Shown: positions 35,411 to 45,471 of the stretch, piece after piece
Numbering within the stretch: the stretch's first letter is position 1
Layout of the letters: every line of letters begins with the position of its first letter
Assembly: GCF_016773205.1 (NCBI RefSeq)
Contig: NZ_JAETWB010000011.1
Location: forward strand, 33,260-97,259
Direction of reading: 5' to 3'
DNA length: 64,000 bases
From: Belnapia arida
GTDB lineage: Bacteria > Pseudomonadota > Alphaproteobacteria > Acetobacterales > Acetobacteraceae
The notes under the pieces: model-generated
What the model was told of the DNA's origin: nothing
Seen by the model: only the letters and a program-made list of their open reading frames with translations
Databases searched by the model: none
Translations under genes and position numbers: made by a program

Positions 35411-36295
35411 ATGACCGACGACGCCTTCGACCCGATGAAGACCCTGGCCGGCGCATTGCCCTTCCTCAAGCGCTATGACGACCAGATCATCGTCGTGAAG
35501 TATGGCGGCCACGCCATGGGCGAGGAGGAGACGGCGCTCCGCTTCGGGCGCGACATCGCCCTGCTGGAGCAGGTGGGGGTGAGCCCTGTCGTGGTGCATG
35601 GCGGCGGGCCGCAGATCAACGCCATGCTGAAGCGGCTGAACGTGCAATCCACCTTCATCCAGGGGCTGCGCGTCACCGATGAGGCGATGCTCGACGTGGT
35701 CGAGATGGTCCTCGCCGGGCCGGTGAACAAGCAAGTGGCCGAGGCCATCACCCGCGCCGGCGCGCTCGCCGTCGGCATCTCCGGCAAGGATGGGGGGCTG
35801 GTCACGGCGCGCAAGCTGCTGCGCACGGTGAAGGACCCCGGCTCGCATCTCGAGCAGGTGCTCGACCTCGGCTTCGTCGGGGAGCCGGCCTCGGTCGACA
35901 CCCGCGTGCTGCGCCTGCTGATCGGCGCCGACATTGTCCCGGTCGTCGCCCCGGTCGGCGTCGGCGAGGACGGGCAGACCTACAACATCAATGCCGATAC
36001 CGTCGCCGGCGCCATCGCCGGCGCGCTCGGCGCCGAGCGGCTGCTGATGCTGACCGATGTGCGCGGCGTGCTCGGCCCGGACGGGCAGCTCATCCCTGAG
36101 ATGACGGTGTCTGAGGTGCAGGCTGGCATCGCCGCGGGCTGGATCTCGGCCGGGATGATCCCCAAGGTCGAGACCTGCATCTATGCCATCGAGCGCGGGG
36201 TGAAGGCCGCCGTCATCCTCGACGGCCGCGTGCCGCATGCGGTGCTGCGCGAGCTCTTCACCGACGGCGGCGCCGGGACCCTCATCAAGCCCTGA
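35411..36295 (+). CDS. argB: Acetylglutamate kinase
   Basis: ArgB phosphorylates N-acetylglutamate, the second step of arginine synthesis. The 294-residue protein has [12 protein letters not shown] at the phosphate-binding lysine, [14 protein letters not shown], the substrate loop [18 protein letters not shown], and [17 protein letters not shown]. The start at 35411 has GGAGAG upstream. It is the last gene of the rpmH operon and ends ten bases inside the convergent DUF2336 gene. Confidence 0.96.
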   Translation: MTDDAFDPMKTLAGALPFLKRYDDQIIVVKYGGHAMGEEETALRFGRDIALLEQVGVSPVVVHGGGPQINAMLKRLNVQSTFIQGLRVTDEAMLDVVEMVLAGPVNKQVAEAITRAGALAVGISGKDGGLVTARKLLRTVKDPGSHLEQVLDLGFVGEPASVDTRVLRLLIGADIVPVVAPVGVGEDGQTYNINADTVAGAIAGALGAERLLMLTDVRGVLGPDGQLIPEMTVSEVQAGIAAGWISAGMIPKVETCIYAIERGVKAAVILDGRVPHAVLRELFTDGGAGTLIKP

Positions 36296-37460
36296 CCAGC
36301 GGGTCGGCCAGGAGCTCGATCTGCCAGAGCATCTCGGCATTGGAAAGCGGCCAGTCCCCATCCGGCCCGGGCAGCAGCGCGGTGCCCGGCGCAAGCTGGC
36401 CGAGCACGCTCTGCGCCAGCAGGGCGCAGCGCATGCCGAAGCCCGCCTGCCAGCAGAGGCTGACCAGTGCGCGGGCGCTGCGCAGCCGCACCGCCTCCTC
36501 CACTGCCTGGAGGGTGACGGAGGCCTCCTGCGCCAGCAGCCTTGCCATCGCGGCATGGTCGCCGCGCCGGGCCGCCGCTTCAAAGAGCGCGCCCGCTGGA
36601 GGGTCTGCCGCCCCTTCCAACAGCCGAGCCTCCACGCGGTCCTGAAGCCGGCGGGCCAGATCGGGCGCGAGGTCGGGCCGGGCGGCCAGCGCCTCCAGCA
36701 GATGGCCGGCAACGCAGAGGGCGAGCGCCCGCTGCGCCCGGGGCGGCAGGGAGGGGCGGCGTACTAGGCTTTCCTGCCAGCGGATGCGCGTCGCTGCCTG
36801 GACGATCAGCCCGTCCAGCGTCTGCTCGCGGATGGCGGCCGAGGGGTTGGCGAGCAGCGCCCCGATCGCCGCCTCATTTTTCGAGGTTGCGATGGCGTCG
36901 GAAAGGCTTTCGCTCAGCGCCGGCCGGCGGGCGACGGCGGTCAACGTATCCGGCACGGGTGGCGCGACGATCAGCGCCATCAGGTCCTCCTCGCTCAGCA
37001 TGGGCGAGAGGCGGATGACGGGTTCCGCTACCTCCATCGCCGCATCGCTTGCGAGTCGGAGGATCAGGTCATGCGGCGCATCCGGCATCGCCTTCAATTC
37101 CTCGGCAATGACGGCGCGGACGTGGATCGCGGTATCCTGGGCGAGGCTGCACAGTGCCTGCCAGGCAATTGCCCCCAGTCGGTCCTCGGCAATGGCGAGG
37201 GCAGCGGCGTGGGGTGCCAGCTTCCGCCCGAGCGCGGCCCGCACTGCCGGGTCGGCATCGCTGGCCAGCACCCTGTCCGCCTGGGCGGGCGCTGCGGCAT
37301 TGCCGGCGACCGCGCCGCGCACCGCCGGGCTGCCGTCGCCGGCCAGGTAGTAGAGCAGTTCCGGCCGCGTGCCGGGCAGGGCGGCGATGGCTATCCGCTC
37401 CGCTTCGGCCCCGTCCCGCGCGAGGCGCTTGGCAACCTCGAAGGTCGTCTTGCTGGCCAT
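36285..37460 (-). CDS. DUF2336 domain protein
   Basis: This 391-residue alpha-helical protein matches DUF2336, which is built from HEAT-like repeats. Repeated units are visible, such as [36 protein letters not shown] and [18 protein letters not shown]. There is no signal peptide or membrane segment. DUF2336 proteins often accompany signalling genes in Alphaproteobacteria, but their action is unknown. Its ATG overlaps the stop of the GGDEF gene upstream (TGATG), so it is made together with a diguanylate cyclase and may act in c-di-GMP signalling, which is an inference. Confidence 0.75.
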   Translation of the reverse strand: MASKTTFEVAKRLARDGAEAERIAIAALPGTRPELLYYLAGDGSPAVRGAVAGNAAAPAQADRVLASDADPAVRAALGRKLAPHAAALAIAEDRLGAIAWQALCSLAQDTAIHVRAVIAEELKAMPDAPHDLILRLASDAAMEVAEPVIRLSPMLSEEDLMALIVAPPVPDTLTAVARRPALSESLSDAIATSKNEAAIGALLANPSAAIREQTLDGLIVQAATRIRWQESLVRRPSLPPRAQRALALCVAGHLLEALAARPDLAPDLARRLQDRVEARLLEGAADPPAGALFEAAARRGDHAAMARLLAQEASVTLQAVEEAVRLRSARALVSLCWQAGFGMRCALLAQSVLGQLAPGTALLPGPDGDWPLSNAEMLWQIELLADPLVRA

Positions 37461-38821
37461 CACCCCTCCGTCGTCCTGGGCGCTAGGCGCCAGCCATTCC
37501 TGCCATGCCGCTTGGCCGCATACATGGCCGTATCCGCCCGGGCGATCAGGCTGTCCGGCGTGTCGGAACCATCGACCGTCCGCATGGCGATGCCGATGCT
37601 GAAGGTCAGCGGCAGGGCGAAGCTGGGAACAAGCCTGGGCAGCACGGTGAGAGCGGTTCGGCAGATCGCCTCCGCCCGCATGATGGCGGCCGCGCTGTCG
37701 GCATCCTCGAGCCAAGCAGCGAATTCATCGCCGCCAAGCCTGGCTATCAGATCGGTCGGGCGGACGATGTCACGCAGCAGCCTGCCCACCGCGACCAAGG
37801 CGGAATCGCCCGCCTCATGGCCCATGCGGTCGTTCAGCGGCTTGAAATTGTCGAGGTCGAGGAAGAGCAGGGCGCCGCGTTCCACGGCATCCCGCGACAT
37901 GGCGAGCCGGTCGAGCCGACGGTTGAGATCCTCAAGGAAGGCGCGGCGGTTCAGCAGCCCGGTCAGCCCATCGGTGCGGGCCTGAAGCTCCAGCTCCTGT
38001 TGCAGGACCTGATTGCCGAGGGCGACGAAGAGCAGGTCGGCGGCGGCGGCCAGCAGGTGCTCGTCATCCTTGTCGAAGGGCCTTGCCCCAGCCTGGCGCC
38101 AGGCGAGCAGCGCATGGCGAGGCATCGTGCGATGCAAATGCGGCAGCAGCGCCAGCGGCTCGCCCGCAGGCCCGGTGCCGAAGGCCGGTGCCGTCGCCTC
38201 CAGCAGCGGGGCGAGGACGGCAAAGAGCGGGGTGGGCTCGGCGCCATGCCGGTGGAGGGTCCGAATTTGCCCGTTCGCGCCGATCTCGAGCACGGCGGCG
38301 CTGAAGCAGCCGAGGGCCGGGCCCAGCGCCTCCAGGGTCGAGGTCAGCATGCGCGGCGCCAGCACCTGGCGGCGCACCCGGCGCACCAGCGTCTCCAGCG
38401 CCTTGGCGCGGCGCAGCGTGGCGGCCTGCGCCTCCGTCTCGCGCAGTTCGGAGGTTACCTCCCGGCCGACGCCGCGGAGCCCGGCGAAGCGTCCCGCGGT
38501 ATCGGCGAGCGGCACCAGCGAGAGGTTGAAGCATCCTGGCTCCGCCCCGGCGAGCCAGGCCTGCACGCCCCGCATCGGCTGCCGCGTGACGAAAGGGTCC
38601 GGCTCCGGATGGAGCAGCAGCCGCTGCGCCGGCTCGCCCAGCAACGCCGCTGCCTCCTGTCCCAACACCCGCTCCGGCCAGAGGAAGGTGAGACGCCCCG
38701 CCGCATCCGTCTCGAAGGCCAGGTCGGCGGCAAGGCTGGCGAAATCTTGCCAGCGTTGCCTGGATTCCAGGAAGGCACCGGGCAGCCCGGCGAGCAGGGT
38801 CAAGGGTGCGGCGGAATCCAT
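37460..38821 (-). CDS. PAS-GGDEF diguanylate cyclase
   Basis: This 453-residue protein has a PAS-like sensor (~30-125, ending [19 protein letters not shown]), a middle region that looks like a GAF-type or other ligand-binding domain (~150-275), and a C-terminal GGDEF domain. The active site GGDEF is intact in [10 protein letters not shown]. The feedback site RxxD is present as RPTD, five residues before GGDEF. It should therefore make c-di-GMP and be inhibited by its product. No membrane segment is seen. The start at 38821 is the first ATG; a GTG three codons upstream is possible. It is coupled to the DUF2336 gene. Confidence 0.9.
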   Translation of the reverse strand: MDSAAPLTLLAGLPGAFLESRQRWQDFASLAADLAFETDAAGRLTFLWPERVLGQEAAALLGEPAQRLLLHPEPDPFVTRQPMRGVQAWLAGAEPGCFNLSLVPLADTAGRFAGLRGVGREVTSELRETEAQAATLRRAKALETLVRRVRRQVLAPRMLTSTLEALGPALGCFSAAVLEIGANGQIRTLHRHGAEPTPLFAVLAPLLEATAPAFGTGPAGEPLALLPHLHRTMPRHALLAWRQAGARPFDKDDEHLLAAAADLLFVALGNQVLQQELELQARTDGLTGLLNRRAFLEDLNRRLDRLAMSRDAVERGALLFLDLDNFKPLNDRMGHEAGDSALVAVGRLLRDIVRPTDLIARLGGDEFAAWLEDADSAAAIMRAEAICRTALTVLPRLVPSFALPLTFSIGIAMRTVDGSDTPDSLIARADTAMYAAKRHGRNGWRLAPRTTEG

Positions 38822-39021
38822 GCGCACCACCTTGCGCCCCCGCCCCTGAATGCGGGGTTAAGAGCCTTCCCTGGCGTTGCGGAGCGCAGCACGGACGGAC
38901 AGGCCGCCGCTCGGGATGGCCGTCCTGGGGACGCCTGCGGGAGACTCTCCGCGCCCACTCCGTTGACACGGGCGCGCCCGCATCGGCATGGTCCGGCCGC
39001 CTTCGTCCAGGGACCCCGCCG

Positions 39022-39858
<837 letters not shown>

Positions 39859-39865
39859 TCCACCC

Positions 39866-40999
39866 ATGCGCAATGCCCCGACCGACCCGCTGCCGCTCGC
39901 CCGGGCCCTGATCCGCTGCCCGAGCGTGACGCCCGCCGATGCCGGCGCGCTCGGCGTGCTGGAGGCGGCGCTGCGCCCGCTCGGCTTCACCTGCCACCGG
40001 ATGCGCTTCGGCGAGACGGAGAACCTCTTTGCCCGCCGTGGCACGGAGGGGCCGCATTTCTGCTATGCCGGGCACACTGACGTCGTGCCGCCCGGCGCCG
40101 GGGACTGGACCAACGACCCCTTCGCCGCCGACGTCCGTGACGGCCTGCTCTATGGCCGCGGCGCCTGCGACATGAAGGGCGGCATCGCCGCCTTCGTTGC
40201 CGGCCTCACCGATTATCTCGCCGCCAACCCCAACCCGCCGGGCAGCATCAGCCTGCTCATCACCGGCGACGAGGAAGGCCCCGCCAAGGACGGCACGGTG
40301 CGCGTGCTGGACTGGCTGGCGGCCAGGGACGAGATCCCCGACATGGCGCTGGTCGGCGAGCCGACCTCGCGGGCGCGGCTCGGCGACATCGTCAAGGTCG
40401 GGCGGCGTGGCAGCATGACGGCCTGGATCACCCTGTTCGGTACGCAGGGCCACAGCGCCTATCCGCAGCATGCCGACAACCCGATCCATCGCCTGGTCCG
40501 CGTGCTGCACCGCCTGACCGCCGAGCCGCTCGACCATGGCAGCGAATTATTCGAGCCCACGACCTTGCAGGTCACCGGCTTCGATGTCGGCAATGCGGCG
40601 AACAACGTCATCCCCGGCGAGGCACGGGCGATGCTCAACATCCGCTTCAACGACCGGCACACGAGCGCCAGCCTCACCGAGCGACTGCATGCGGCGCTGC
40701 GGGCGGAGGAGGCGCGGTACGAGATGCGCGTCGACTGCTCCGGCGAAAGCTTCCTGACCTCGCCCGGCCCCTTCGTGGATGCGTTGAAGCGGGCGGTCGA
40801 GCGCAGCACCGGCGAGACGCCGGCGCTCGATACCGGTGGCGGTACCTCCGATGCGCGATTCCTGGCTCGCTTCTGCCCGGTCGCCGAACTGGGCGGCGTT
40901 GGCAGCACCATGCACAAGGCCGATGAATGCGTGCCGGTCCAGGAACTGCGCGACTTGGCTGCGCTCTATCGCGCCGTGCTCGAGGAGAGCCTCGGCTGA
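39866..40999 (+). CDS. dapE: Succinyl-diaminopimelate desuccinylase
   Basis: DapE, an M20 metalloenzyme, removes succinate two steps after DapD to give LL-diaminopimelate. The 377-residue protein has the zinc-site blocks CYAGHTDVVPPG, YGRGACDMKGG and LITGDEEGPA, plus FGTQGHSAYPQHADNP in the dimerisation domain and the C-terminal GSTMHKADECVP. All expected metal ligands are present. It forms an operon with dapD, and the downstream membrane-protein gene may be part of it. Confidence 0.96.
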   Translation: MRNAPTDPLPLARALIRCPSVTPADAGALGVLEAALRPLGFTCHRMRFGETENLFARRGTEGPHFCYAGHTDVVPPGAGDWTNDPFAADVRDGLLYGRGACDMKGGIAAFVAGLTDYLAANPNPPGSISLLITGDEEGPAKDGTVRVLDWLAARDEIPDMALVGEPTSRARLGDIVKVGRRGSMTAWITLFGTQGHSAYPQHADNPIHRLVRVLHRLTAEPLDHGSELFEPTTLQVTGFDVGNAANNVIPGEARAMLNIRFNDRHTSASLTERLHAALRAEEARYEMRVDCSGESFLTSPGPFVDALKRAVERSTGETPALDTGGGTSDARFLARFCPVAELGGVGSTMHKADECVPVQELRDLAALYRAVLEESLG

Positions 41000-41031
41000 C
41001 CGACCCGCCCCGCCTCATCCCGCTTCGCCTG

Positions 41032-41589
41032 GTGATCGAGGCCGGGCTGCGCGGCGCGCTGCTGCTCGCCCGCGGCAGGGTGGATGGTCTGCTGCTTATG
41101 GAGGGCTCCCCCGCGGGCGCCGGCCGCAGCTTCTGGGCTGCGGCGATCTGCCTGCCGGCCTTCCTCGCGCTGCGCTTCCTCGCCTGGTCCGGGAGTGGCG
41201 GGCCGGAGCTCGGCCTGTTGCGCGGGTTGGTGGCGGAGCTGCTCGGCTATGCCTGCGCCTGGGTCGGTTTTGCCCTGCTCTCCCTGCCGCTGGCGGAGGC
41301 AGCGGGGCGAAGGGCGGAGTGGCCTCGCTTCGTCGCCGCCTGGAACTGGACGAATGTCGTGCAGTACCTGGTGATGCTGGCGCTGACGGTGCCGGCGGAG
41401 CTCGGCCTACCGCCGTTGCTGGCGCATGGGCTGGGGCTGGCGGGGATCGGCTACGCGCTCTGGCTCGAATGGTTCGCGGCACGGAGCGCGCTACGCATTC
41501 CGGGCGGCATGGCGACGGCCTTCGTGGTGCTCGACCTGGCGCTGGGGCTCGCGGTCGGCGGGGTCGTCGGGCGGCTGAGCGGGAGCTAG
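41032..41589 (+). CDS. Hypothetical membrane protein
   Basis: The family is not recognised. From the GTG at 41032 it is 185 residues with about five hydrophobic helices (FWAAAICLPAFLALRFLAW, LLGYACAWVGFALLSLPLA, VVQYLVMLALTVPAELGL, MATAFVVLDLALGLAVGGVV). The frame is open upstream to an ATG at 40927, but that start would overlap dapE by 73 bases. It follows dapE on the same strand and converges with truA, overlapping it by four bases. The layout loosely resembles Yip1-type membrane proteins, but that is not a firm call. Confidence 0.6.
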   Translation: MIEAGLRGALLLARGRVDGLLLMEGSPAGAGRSFWAAAICLPAFLALRFLAWSGSGGPELGLLRGLVAELLGYACAWVGFALLSLPLAEAAGRRAEWPRFVAAWNWTNVVQYLVMLALTVPAELGLPPLLAHGLGLAGIGYALWLEWFAARSALRIPGGMATAFVVLDLALGLAVGGVVGRLSGS

Positions 41590-42347
41590 AGCCAGCCGAT
41601 CTCCTCGCCATAGCGAACGAAGAGGAAGGTCAGCCCTTCCGGTGGCGCCGTCTGCCCGGCCTTGGACCGGTCTTGGCTTTCCAGCACGCGCCGCGGCCAC
41701 TCCACCCCGCGTTTGCCGAGGCCGACCTCCAGCAGCGTCCCCGCCAGGTTGCGGATCTGGTGGTGCAGGAAGCTGCGCGCCTCGGCGAGGATCAGCACCT
41801 CCTCGCCCTGCCGCATCACGTCGAGCCGCCCCAGCGTCCGCACCGGCGTCTTCGCCTGGCAGGCGGCGGCACGGTAGGCGGAGAAGTCGTGCCGCCCGAG
41901 CAGACCCTGCGCCGCCGCATGCATCGCCGCGGCATCGAGCGGCGCCGGCACATGCCAGACGCGGCCGGCCTCCAGCGCCGGCCGGGCGCGGCGGTTGAGG
42001 ATGCGATAGCGATAGCCCCGCTGCACGGCGGAGAAGCGGGCATTCCAGCTCGCCGGCGCCAGCGCGGCGCGCACCACCACCAGCGGGTGCGGCTTCATGT
42101 GAAAATTCAGCGCTTCCCGCAGCCGCTCCGGGGCCATCTCCCGCTGAAGGGCGAGCTGTGCCACCTGGCCCTCGGCATGGACGCCGGCATCGGTGCGTCC
42201 GGCGGCGATGGCCAGCGGCATGACGCCACCGTCAAGCGCGGCGCCCGCCTCCTCCAACACCTGTTGGATGGAGAGACCGCTGCCCTGGCGCTGCCAGCCG
42301 ACGAAAGGCGTGCCGTCATACTCCAGCGTCAGCGCATAGAGCGGCAC
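41586..42347 (-). CDS. truA: tRNA pseudouridine synthase A
   Basis: TruA makes pseudouridine at positions 38-40 of tRNA anticodon stems. The 253-residue protein has LTLEYDGTPFVGWQRQG, the catalytic Asp in AAGRTDAGVHAEGQVAQL, FHMKPHPLVVVRAALAP, and YRYRILNRRARPALEAGRVW. It starts with GTG at 42347, which shares one base with the TAG stop of fmt, so translation is coupled. Confidence 0.95.
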   Translation of the reverse strand: MPLYALTLEYDGTPFVGWQRQGSGLSIQQVLEEAGAALDGGVMPLAIAAGRTDAGVHAEGQVAQLALQREMAPERLREALNFHMKPHPLVVVRAALAPASWNARFSAVQRGYRYRILNRRARPALEAGRVWHVPAPLDAAAMHAAAQGLLGRHDFSAYRAAACQAKTPVRTLGRLDVMRQGEEVLILAEARSFLHHQIRNLAGTLLEVGLGKRGVEWPRRVLESQDRSKAGQTAPPEGLTFLFVRYGEEIGWL

Positions 42348-43252
42348 TACCCAAGCACCGCGCCGGGCGGTAGCGGGAAGCCACGCAGGAAATCTCTGGC
42401 CGGCAGCGGGCCACGCCCTGGCCGTTGCAGCCGCAGCAGGCGCAGTGCGCCCTCGCCGCAGGCGATGAGGGCGGCCTCGTTCAGCACCGTGCCGGGCGGT
42501 CCGGCGCCCTCGGTGGGTTCCGCCGCCAGCACGCGGATCGTCTCGCCGGCCAGGGTGAAGACGGTGCCCGGCCAGGGGTTCAGGGCCCGCACCCGGCGGT
42601 CCAGCGCTGCGGCCGACAGAGTCCAGTCGAGCGGCGCATCCGCCTTACTGAGCTTCGGGGCATAGGTCGCGCCCTCCGCGGACTGGGGGAGGGTGGGGGG
42701 GGACCGGTCGAGCGCCTCCAGCGCCAGCCTTGCACCCATGGCCGACAGCGCGTCGTGCAGCTCGGGCGTCGTGGTGCGTGGCCCGATCGGGACCGTGCCC
42801 TTCAGCAGCATGGGGCCGGTATCGAGCCCTTCCTCCATCTGCATGATGGTGATGCCGCTCTCGGCATCGCCGGCGAGGATGGCGGCCTGAATCGGCGCCG
42901 CCCCGCGCCAGCGCGGCAGCAGCGAGGCATGGATGTTCAGGCAGCCACGCCGTGGCGCCTCCAGCATCGTGCGCGGCAGGATCAGCCCGTAGGCGGCGAC
43001 GACCGCGGCTTCCAGCCCGAGCGCGGCGAAGGCGGCATGCTCCGCCTCGTCCTTCCTGAGCCGCGCCGGCGTCCGCACCGGCAGGCCGAGCTCCAGCGCC
43101 GCCCGGTGGACCGGGCAGGGCTGCTCCTTCTGCCCGCGCCCGGCCGGGCGCGGCGGCTGGCAATAGACGGCGGCGATCTCATGCCCCGCCCCATGCAGCG
43201 CCCGGAGCGCCGGCACGGCGAAATCCGGGCTGCCCATGAAGGCGAGTCTCAC
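42347..43252 (-). CDS. fmt: Methionyl-tRNA formyltransferase
   Basis: Fmt formylates the initiator Met-tRNA. The 301-residue protein starts with GTG at 43252 ([19 protein letters not shown]), which overlaps the def stop by four bases. The formyl-transfer site is in [19 protein letters not shown], followed by [17 protein letters not shown]-terminal OB-type domain ([17 protein letters not shown]) follows. The def-fmt-truA order is common in Alphaproteobacteria. The open frame continues upstream, but that part is antisense to other genes. Confidence 0.95.
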   Translation of the reverse strand: MRLAFMGSPDFAVPALRALHGAGHEIAAVYCQPPRPAGRGQKEQPCPVHRAALELGLPVRTPARLRKDEAEHAAFAALGLEAAVVAAYGLILPRTMLEAPRRGCLNIHASLLPRWRGAAPIQAAILAGDAESGITIMQMEEGLDTGPMLLKGTVPIGPRTTTPELHDALSAMGARLALEALDRSPPTLPQSAEGATYAPKLSKADAPLDWTLSAAALDRRVRALNPWPGTVFTLAGETIRVLAAEPTEGAGPPGTVLNEAALIACGEGALRLLRLQRPGRGPLPARDFLRGFPLPPGAVLG

Positions 43253-43779
43253 TCCCGCCCCCGCGCCTTCAGGTCCTTCGCCAGCTTGCGCAGCAGCATG
43301 TTTCGCTTCAGCGGGGAGATGTGGTCGACGAAGAGGACTCCATTCAAGTGGTCGACCTCGTGCTGCAGGCAGGTCGCCAGGAGCCCCTCGGCCTCGATCT
43401 CGCGCTTCGCGCCTTCGAGGTCCAGGTAGCGCAGCTTCACCCGCGCTGGCCGCGTGACTTCGGCATACTGGCCGGGGAGGGAAAGGCAGCCCTCCTCCCG
43501 CGTCGAGAGCTCGGTGCTGGCGACGACGATCTCCGGGTTCACCAGCACGATCGGCGCCGGCTTCTCCTCCGGTTGGAGATCGACGACGACCAGTCGCAGC
43601 AGCTCCCCCACCTGCGGGGCGGCGAGGCCGATGCCGGGCGCCTTGTACATGGCGTCGAGCATTCGCGGGGCGAGGGCGCGGACCGCATCGGCATCGGCCT
43701 GGCCGACCGGGCGGGCCTTGGCGCGCAGTCGGGAGTCGGGGACGAGCAGGATCGGCAGGAGGGCGGGTTTCGTGGTCAT
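43249..43779 (-). CDS. def: Peptide deformylase
   Basis: This 176-residue metallo-enzyme removes formyl groups from new proteins, completing the cycle started by Fmt. All three family motifs are intact: [20 protein letters not shown] with the metal Cys, and [16 protein letters not shown] with the HExxH ligands. The start is the ATG at 43779. Upstream sequence in the same frame is non-coding. It is divergent from hsp20. Confidence 0.95.
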   Translation of the reverse strand: MTTKPALLPILLVPDSRLRAKARPVGQADADAVRALAPRMLDAMYKAPGIGLAAPQVGELLRLVVVDLQPEEKPAPIVLVNPEIVVASTELSTREEGCLSLPGQYAEVTRPARVKLRYLDLEGAKREIEAEGLLATCLQHEVDHLNGVLFVDHISPLKRNMLLRKLAKDLKARGRE

Positions 43780-43812
43780 GGGAGAGGGGCGATGTAGCCC
43801 CCGTGATCCCCC

Positions 43813-43841
43813 CTTGCAACCGGCCTGGCCACTGACAAGAT
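43813..43841 (+). promoter_or_regulatory. Possible heat-shock-type promoter of hsp20
   Basis: CTTGCA at 43813-43818 and CAAGAT at 43836-43841 are 17 bp apart, 65 bases before the hsp20 start. The CTTG core fits sigma-32-type -35 elements in Alphaproteobacteria, but the -10 match is weak. Confidence 0.35.
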
Positions 43842-43906
43842 TCACGTTGTGGCCGGGTGCTTCGGGTTCGGCCGCCTGCCCCGCTCCGGATGAGGAGGCC
43901 CCGCTT

Positions 43907-44437
43907 TTGTCGCGTCCATCGGTTTTCGGCTCGCCGCTCTTCCTCGGCTTCGACCATCTCGAGCAGATGCTCGACCGCGTCGCCAAGAATGCCGACGGTT
44001 ACCCGCCCTACAACATCGAGCAGACCGCCGAAAACCGGCTGCGGATCACGCTGGCCGTCGCGGGATTCGCGATGGAGGACCTGCAAATCACGCAGGAGGA
44101 CAACCAGCTCGTCATCCGCGGCCGGCAGCGCGATGATTCGGAGGGGAGGATCTTCCTCCATCGCGGCATCGCCGCCCGGCAGTTTCAGCGTGCCTTCGTG
44201 CTCGCCGAAGGGATCGAGGTGGAGGGCGCTTGGCTGGATAACGGCCTGTTGCATGTCGATCTGCAGCGGCCACAGCCGGAGGTGAGGGTCAGGACCATTC
44301 AGATCAACGGCAACGGGGCCCGCGGCGGCGCTTCCCAGGGAAGTGCAGCGAACGCGTCGACGGCCCGGAGCGTTGAGACGAGAACGGTCAACGGGGCGCC
44401 ACTGCCCGTTGTCGAGGGGCGTGCCAGCCGGGGCTGA
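43907..44437 (+). CDS. Hsp20/alpha-crystallin family small heat shock protein
   Basis: This 176-residue chaperone has a short N-terminal arm ([19 protein letters not shown]), an alpha-crystallin domain ([19 protein letters not shown], then [17 protein letters not shown] and [19 protein letters not shown]), and a long C-terminal tail with RVRTIQING. Such proteins hold unfolded proteins in the cytoplasm during stress. The start is most likely the TTG at 43907, because a strong AGGAGG sits ten bases upstream and no in-frame ATG precedes the domain. DUF1150 follows on the same strand, the usual pair in this class. Confidence 0.9.
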   Translation: MSRPSVFGSPLFLGFDHLEQMLDRVAKNADGYPPYNIEQTAENRLRITLAVAGFAMEDLQITQEDNQLVIRGRQRDDSEGRIFLHRGIAARQFQRAFVLAEGIEVEGAWLDNGLLHVDLQRPQPEVRVRTIQINGNGARGGASQGSAANASTARSVETRTVNGAPLPVVEGRASRG

Positions 44438-44445
44438 GCCCCGGC
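44427..44445 (+). promoter_or_regulatory. Hairpin enclosing the hsp20 stop codon
   Basis: GCCGGGGC and GCCCCGGC form a perfect eight-base-pair stem whose three-base loop is the TGA stop of hsp20. No T run follows. It could set the level of the downstream DUF1150 mRNA or protect the hsp20 3' end; this is inference. Confidence 0.45.
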
Positions 44446-44501
44446 ACGGGCGCCGAGCGCATGGATGCCCGAATGGGGCCATGCCGAAAGGAGAGAGTGT
44501 G

Positions 44502-44756
44502 ATGAAGAACGATCAGTCTTCCAACGTTTGGGGCGATGCGAACCAGGCCGCCCTGGCCCTCCGCCAGCTTTCCGTACAGGATTGGGCACGCTTCGGGGTA
44601 CAGGAGATCGCCTATATCCGCCCCGTCGTGGTGAATGGCGTACAGGCCATGTCGATCCATGCCGCCGACGGTACTCCGATCGGCGCCGCGCCGACCGCCG
44701 AGCTCGCCATCGCCGCCATCGAGCAGCACGAGCTGGCGGCTGTACGCGTCCACTAG
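44502..44756 (+). CDS. DUF1150 family protein
   Basis: This 84-residue protein matches DUF1150, a small alphaproteobacterial family commonly found next to hsp20. Typical parts are [20 protein letters not shown] and [18 protein letters not shown]. The function is unknown. It has a good AAAGGAGAGA ribosome-binding site, 64 bases after hsp20, and is probably co-transcribed with it. Confidence 0.88.
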   Translation: MKNDQSSNVWGDANQAALALRQLSVQDWARFGVQEIAYIRPVVVNGVQAMSIHAADGTPIGAAPTAELAIAAIEQHELAAVRVH

Positions 44757-44763
44757 GCATGAA

Positions 44764-44789
44764 AGCCCCGGGCTGAAGCGCCCGGGGCT
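44764..44789. terminator. Bidirectional hairpin between DUF1150 and hpf
   Basis: AGCCCCGGGC, a six-base loop and GCCCGGGGCT form a perfect ten-base-pair stem in the 42-bp gap between two convergent genes. It could end transcription in both directions, although no T run follows. Confidence 0.65.
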
Positions 44790-44798
44790 CAGGGTTCG

Positions 44799-45392
44799 CT
44801 ACCCCGCCTGCGTGTCGATCCAGCCGACGCAGCCATCCGGCCGGCGGTAGACCACGGCCAGCGCGCCGGAGCCGCTGTTGCGGAACATCAGCACCGGCGC
44901 CTGGGTGAGATCGAGCCGCATCACCGCCTCGCTCACCGTCAGCCGGGCGATGTCAGTCGGCTGCTCGGCGATGATCGGGCTGTGGTCGCCGACAGGCTCG
45001 GCCAGTTCCTCGACCTCATCCGGCTCGGCCTGCAACACATACTGCGTCGCCGCCTCTCCTGGCCGGCCCTCGGCAAGGTTGCGGGCATGGTCGTTCACCC
45101 GCCGGCGGTAGCGGCGGAGGCGCTTGGCCACATGCTCGGCTGCCACCTCGAAGGCCTTGTGGGCGTCGACGCCCTCGCCCTCGCCCCGCATGAAGAGGTT
45201 GCGTCCGGCTTTCAGGTTGATGTCGCAGGCGAAGAAGGCCCCCATCCGGCCCTTGGCGTCGCGGCGGAAGGTGACGTTCGCCTCCAGCGCATGGTCGAAA
45301 TACTTGCGGGCAATGACCGCCAGCCCCTCCCGGACATGCGTCTTCAACGCCTCCCCGGTTTCGACCTGTTTGCCTGCGACGGTGATGTGCAT
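44799..45392 (-). CDS. hpf: Long-form ribosome hibernation promoting factor
   Basis: This 197-residue protein has the RaiA/HPF ribosome-binding domain (MHITVAGKQVETGEALKTHV, then AFFACDINLKAGRNLFMRGE and DAHKAFEVAAEHVAKRLRRY). The C-terminal dimerisation domain of long HPF follows (VMRLDLTQAPVLMFRNSGSG, GCVGWIDTQAG). Long HPF pairs 70S ribosomes into inactive 100S dimers in starved cells. The ATG at 45392 has a very strong GGAAGGAGGT site, which lies partly inside a hairpin. The gene follows rpoN, 79 bp downstream, the usual order. Confidence 0.93.
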   Translation of the reverse strand: MHITVAGKQVETGEALKTHVREGLAVIARKYFDHALEANVTFRRDAKGRMGAFFACDINLKAGRNLFMRGEGEGVDAHKAFEVAAEHVAKRLRRYRRRVNDHARNLAEGRPGEAATQYVLQAEPDEVEELAEPVGDHSPIIAEQPTDIARLTVSEAVMRLDLTQAPVLMFRNSGSGALAVVYRRPDGCVGWIDTQAG

Positions 45393-45404
45393 GTGGACAA
45401 ACCT

Positions 45405-45423
45405 CCTTCCGTCAGACGGAAGG
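45405..45423 (-). promoter_or_regulatory. Hairpin overlapping the hpf ribosome-binding site
   Basis: In the mRNA, CCTTCCGTC and GACGGAAGG can pair perfectly over nine bases around a single-base loop (eight pairs with a three-base loop is more realistic). The 3' arm includes the first part of the GGAAGGAGGT ribosome-binding site of hpf. Pairing would hide the site, so this may control hpf translation. Confidence 0.5.
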
Positions 45424-45443
45424 ACGGCCCGGCCGCAGCGCCG

Positions 45444-45462
45444 GGGGCGCGGGATGCGCCCC
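45444..45462 (-). promoter_or_regulatory. GC-rich hairpin between rpoN and hpf
   Basis: GGGGCGC and GCGCCCC form a seven-base-pair stem around a five-base loop, ten bases after the rpoN stop. It may attenuate or process the rpoN-hpf transcript. There is no T run to support full termination. Confidence 0.35.
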
Positions 45463-45471
45463 GCGGCAGGA

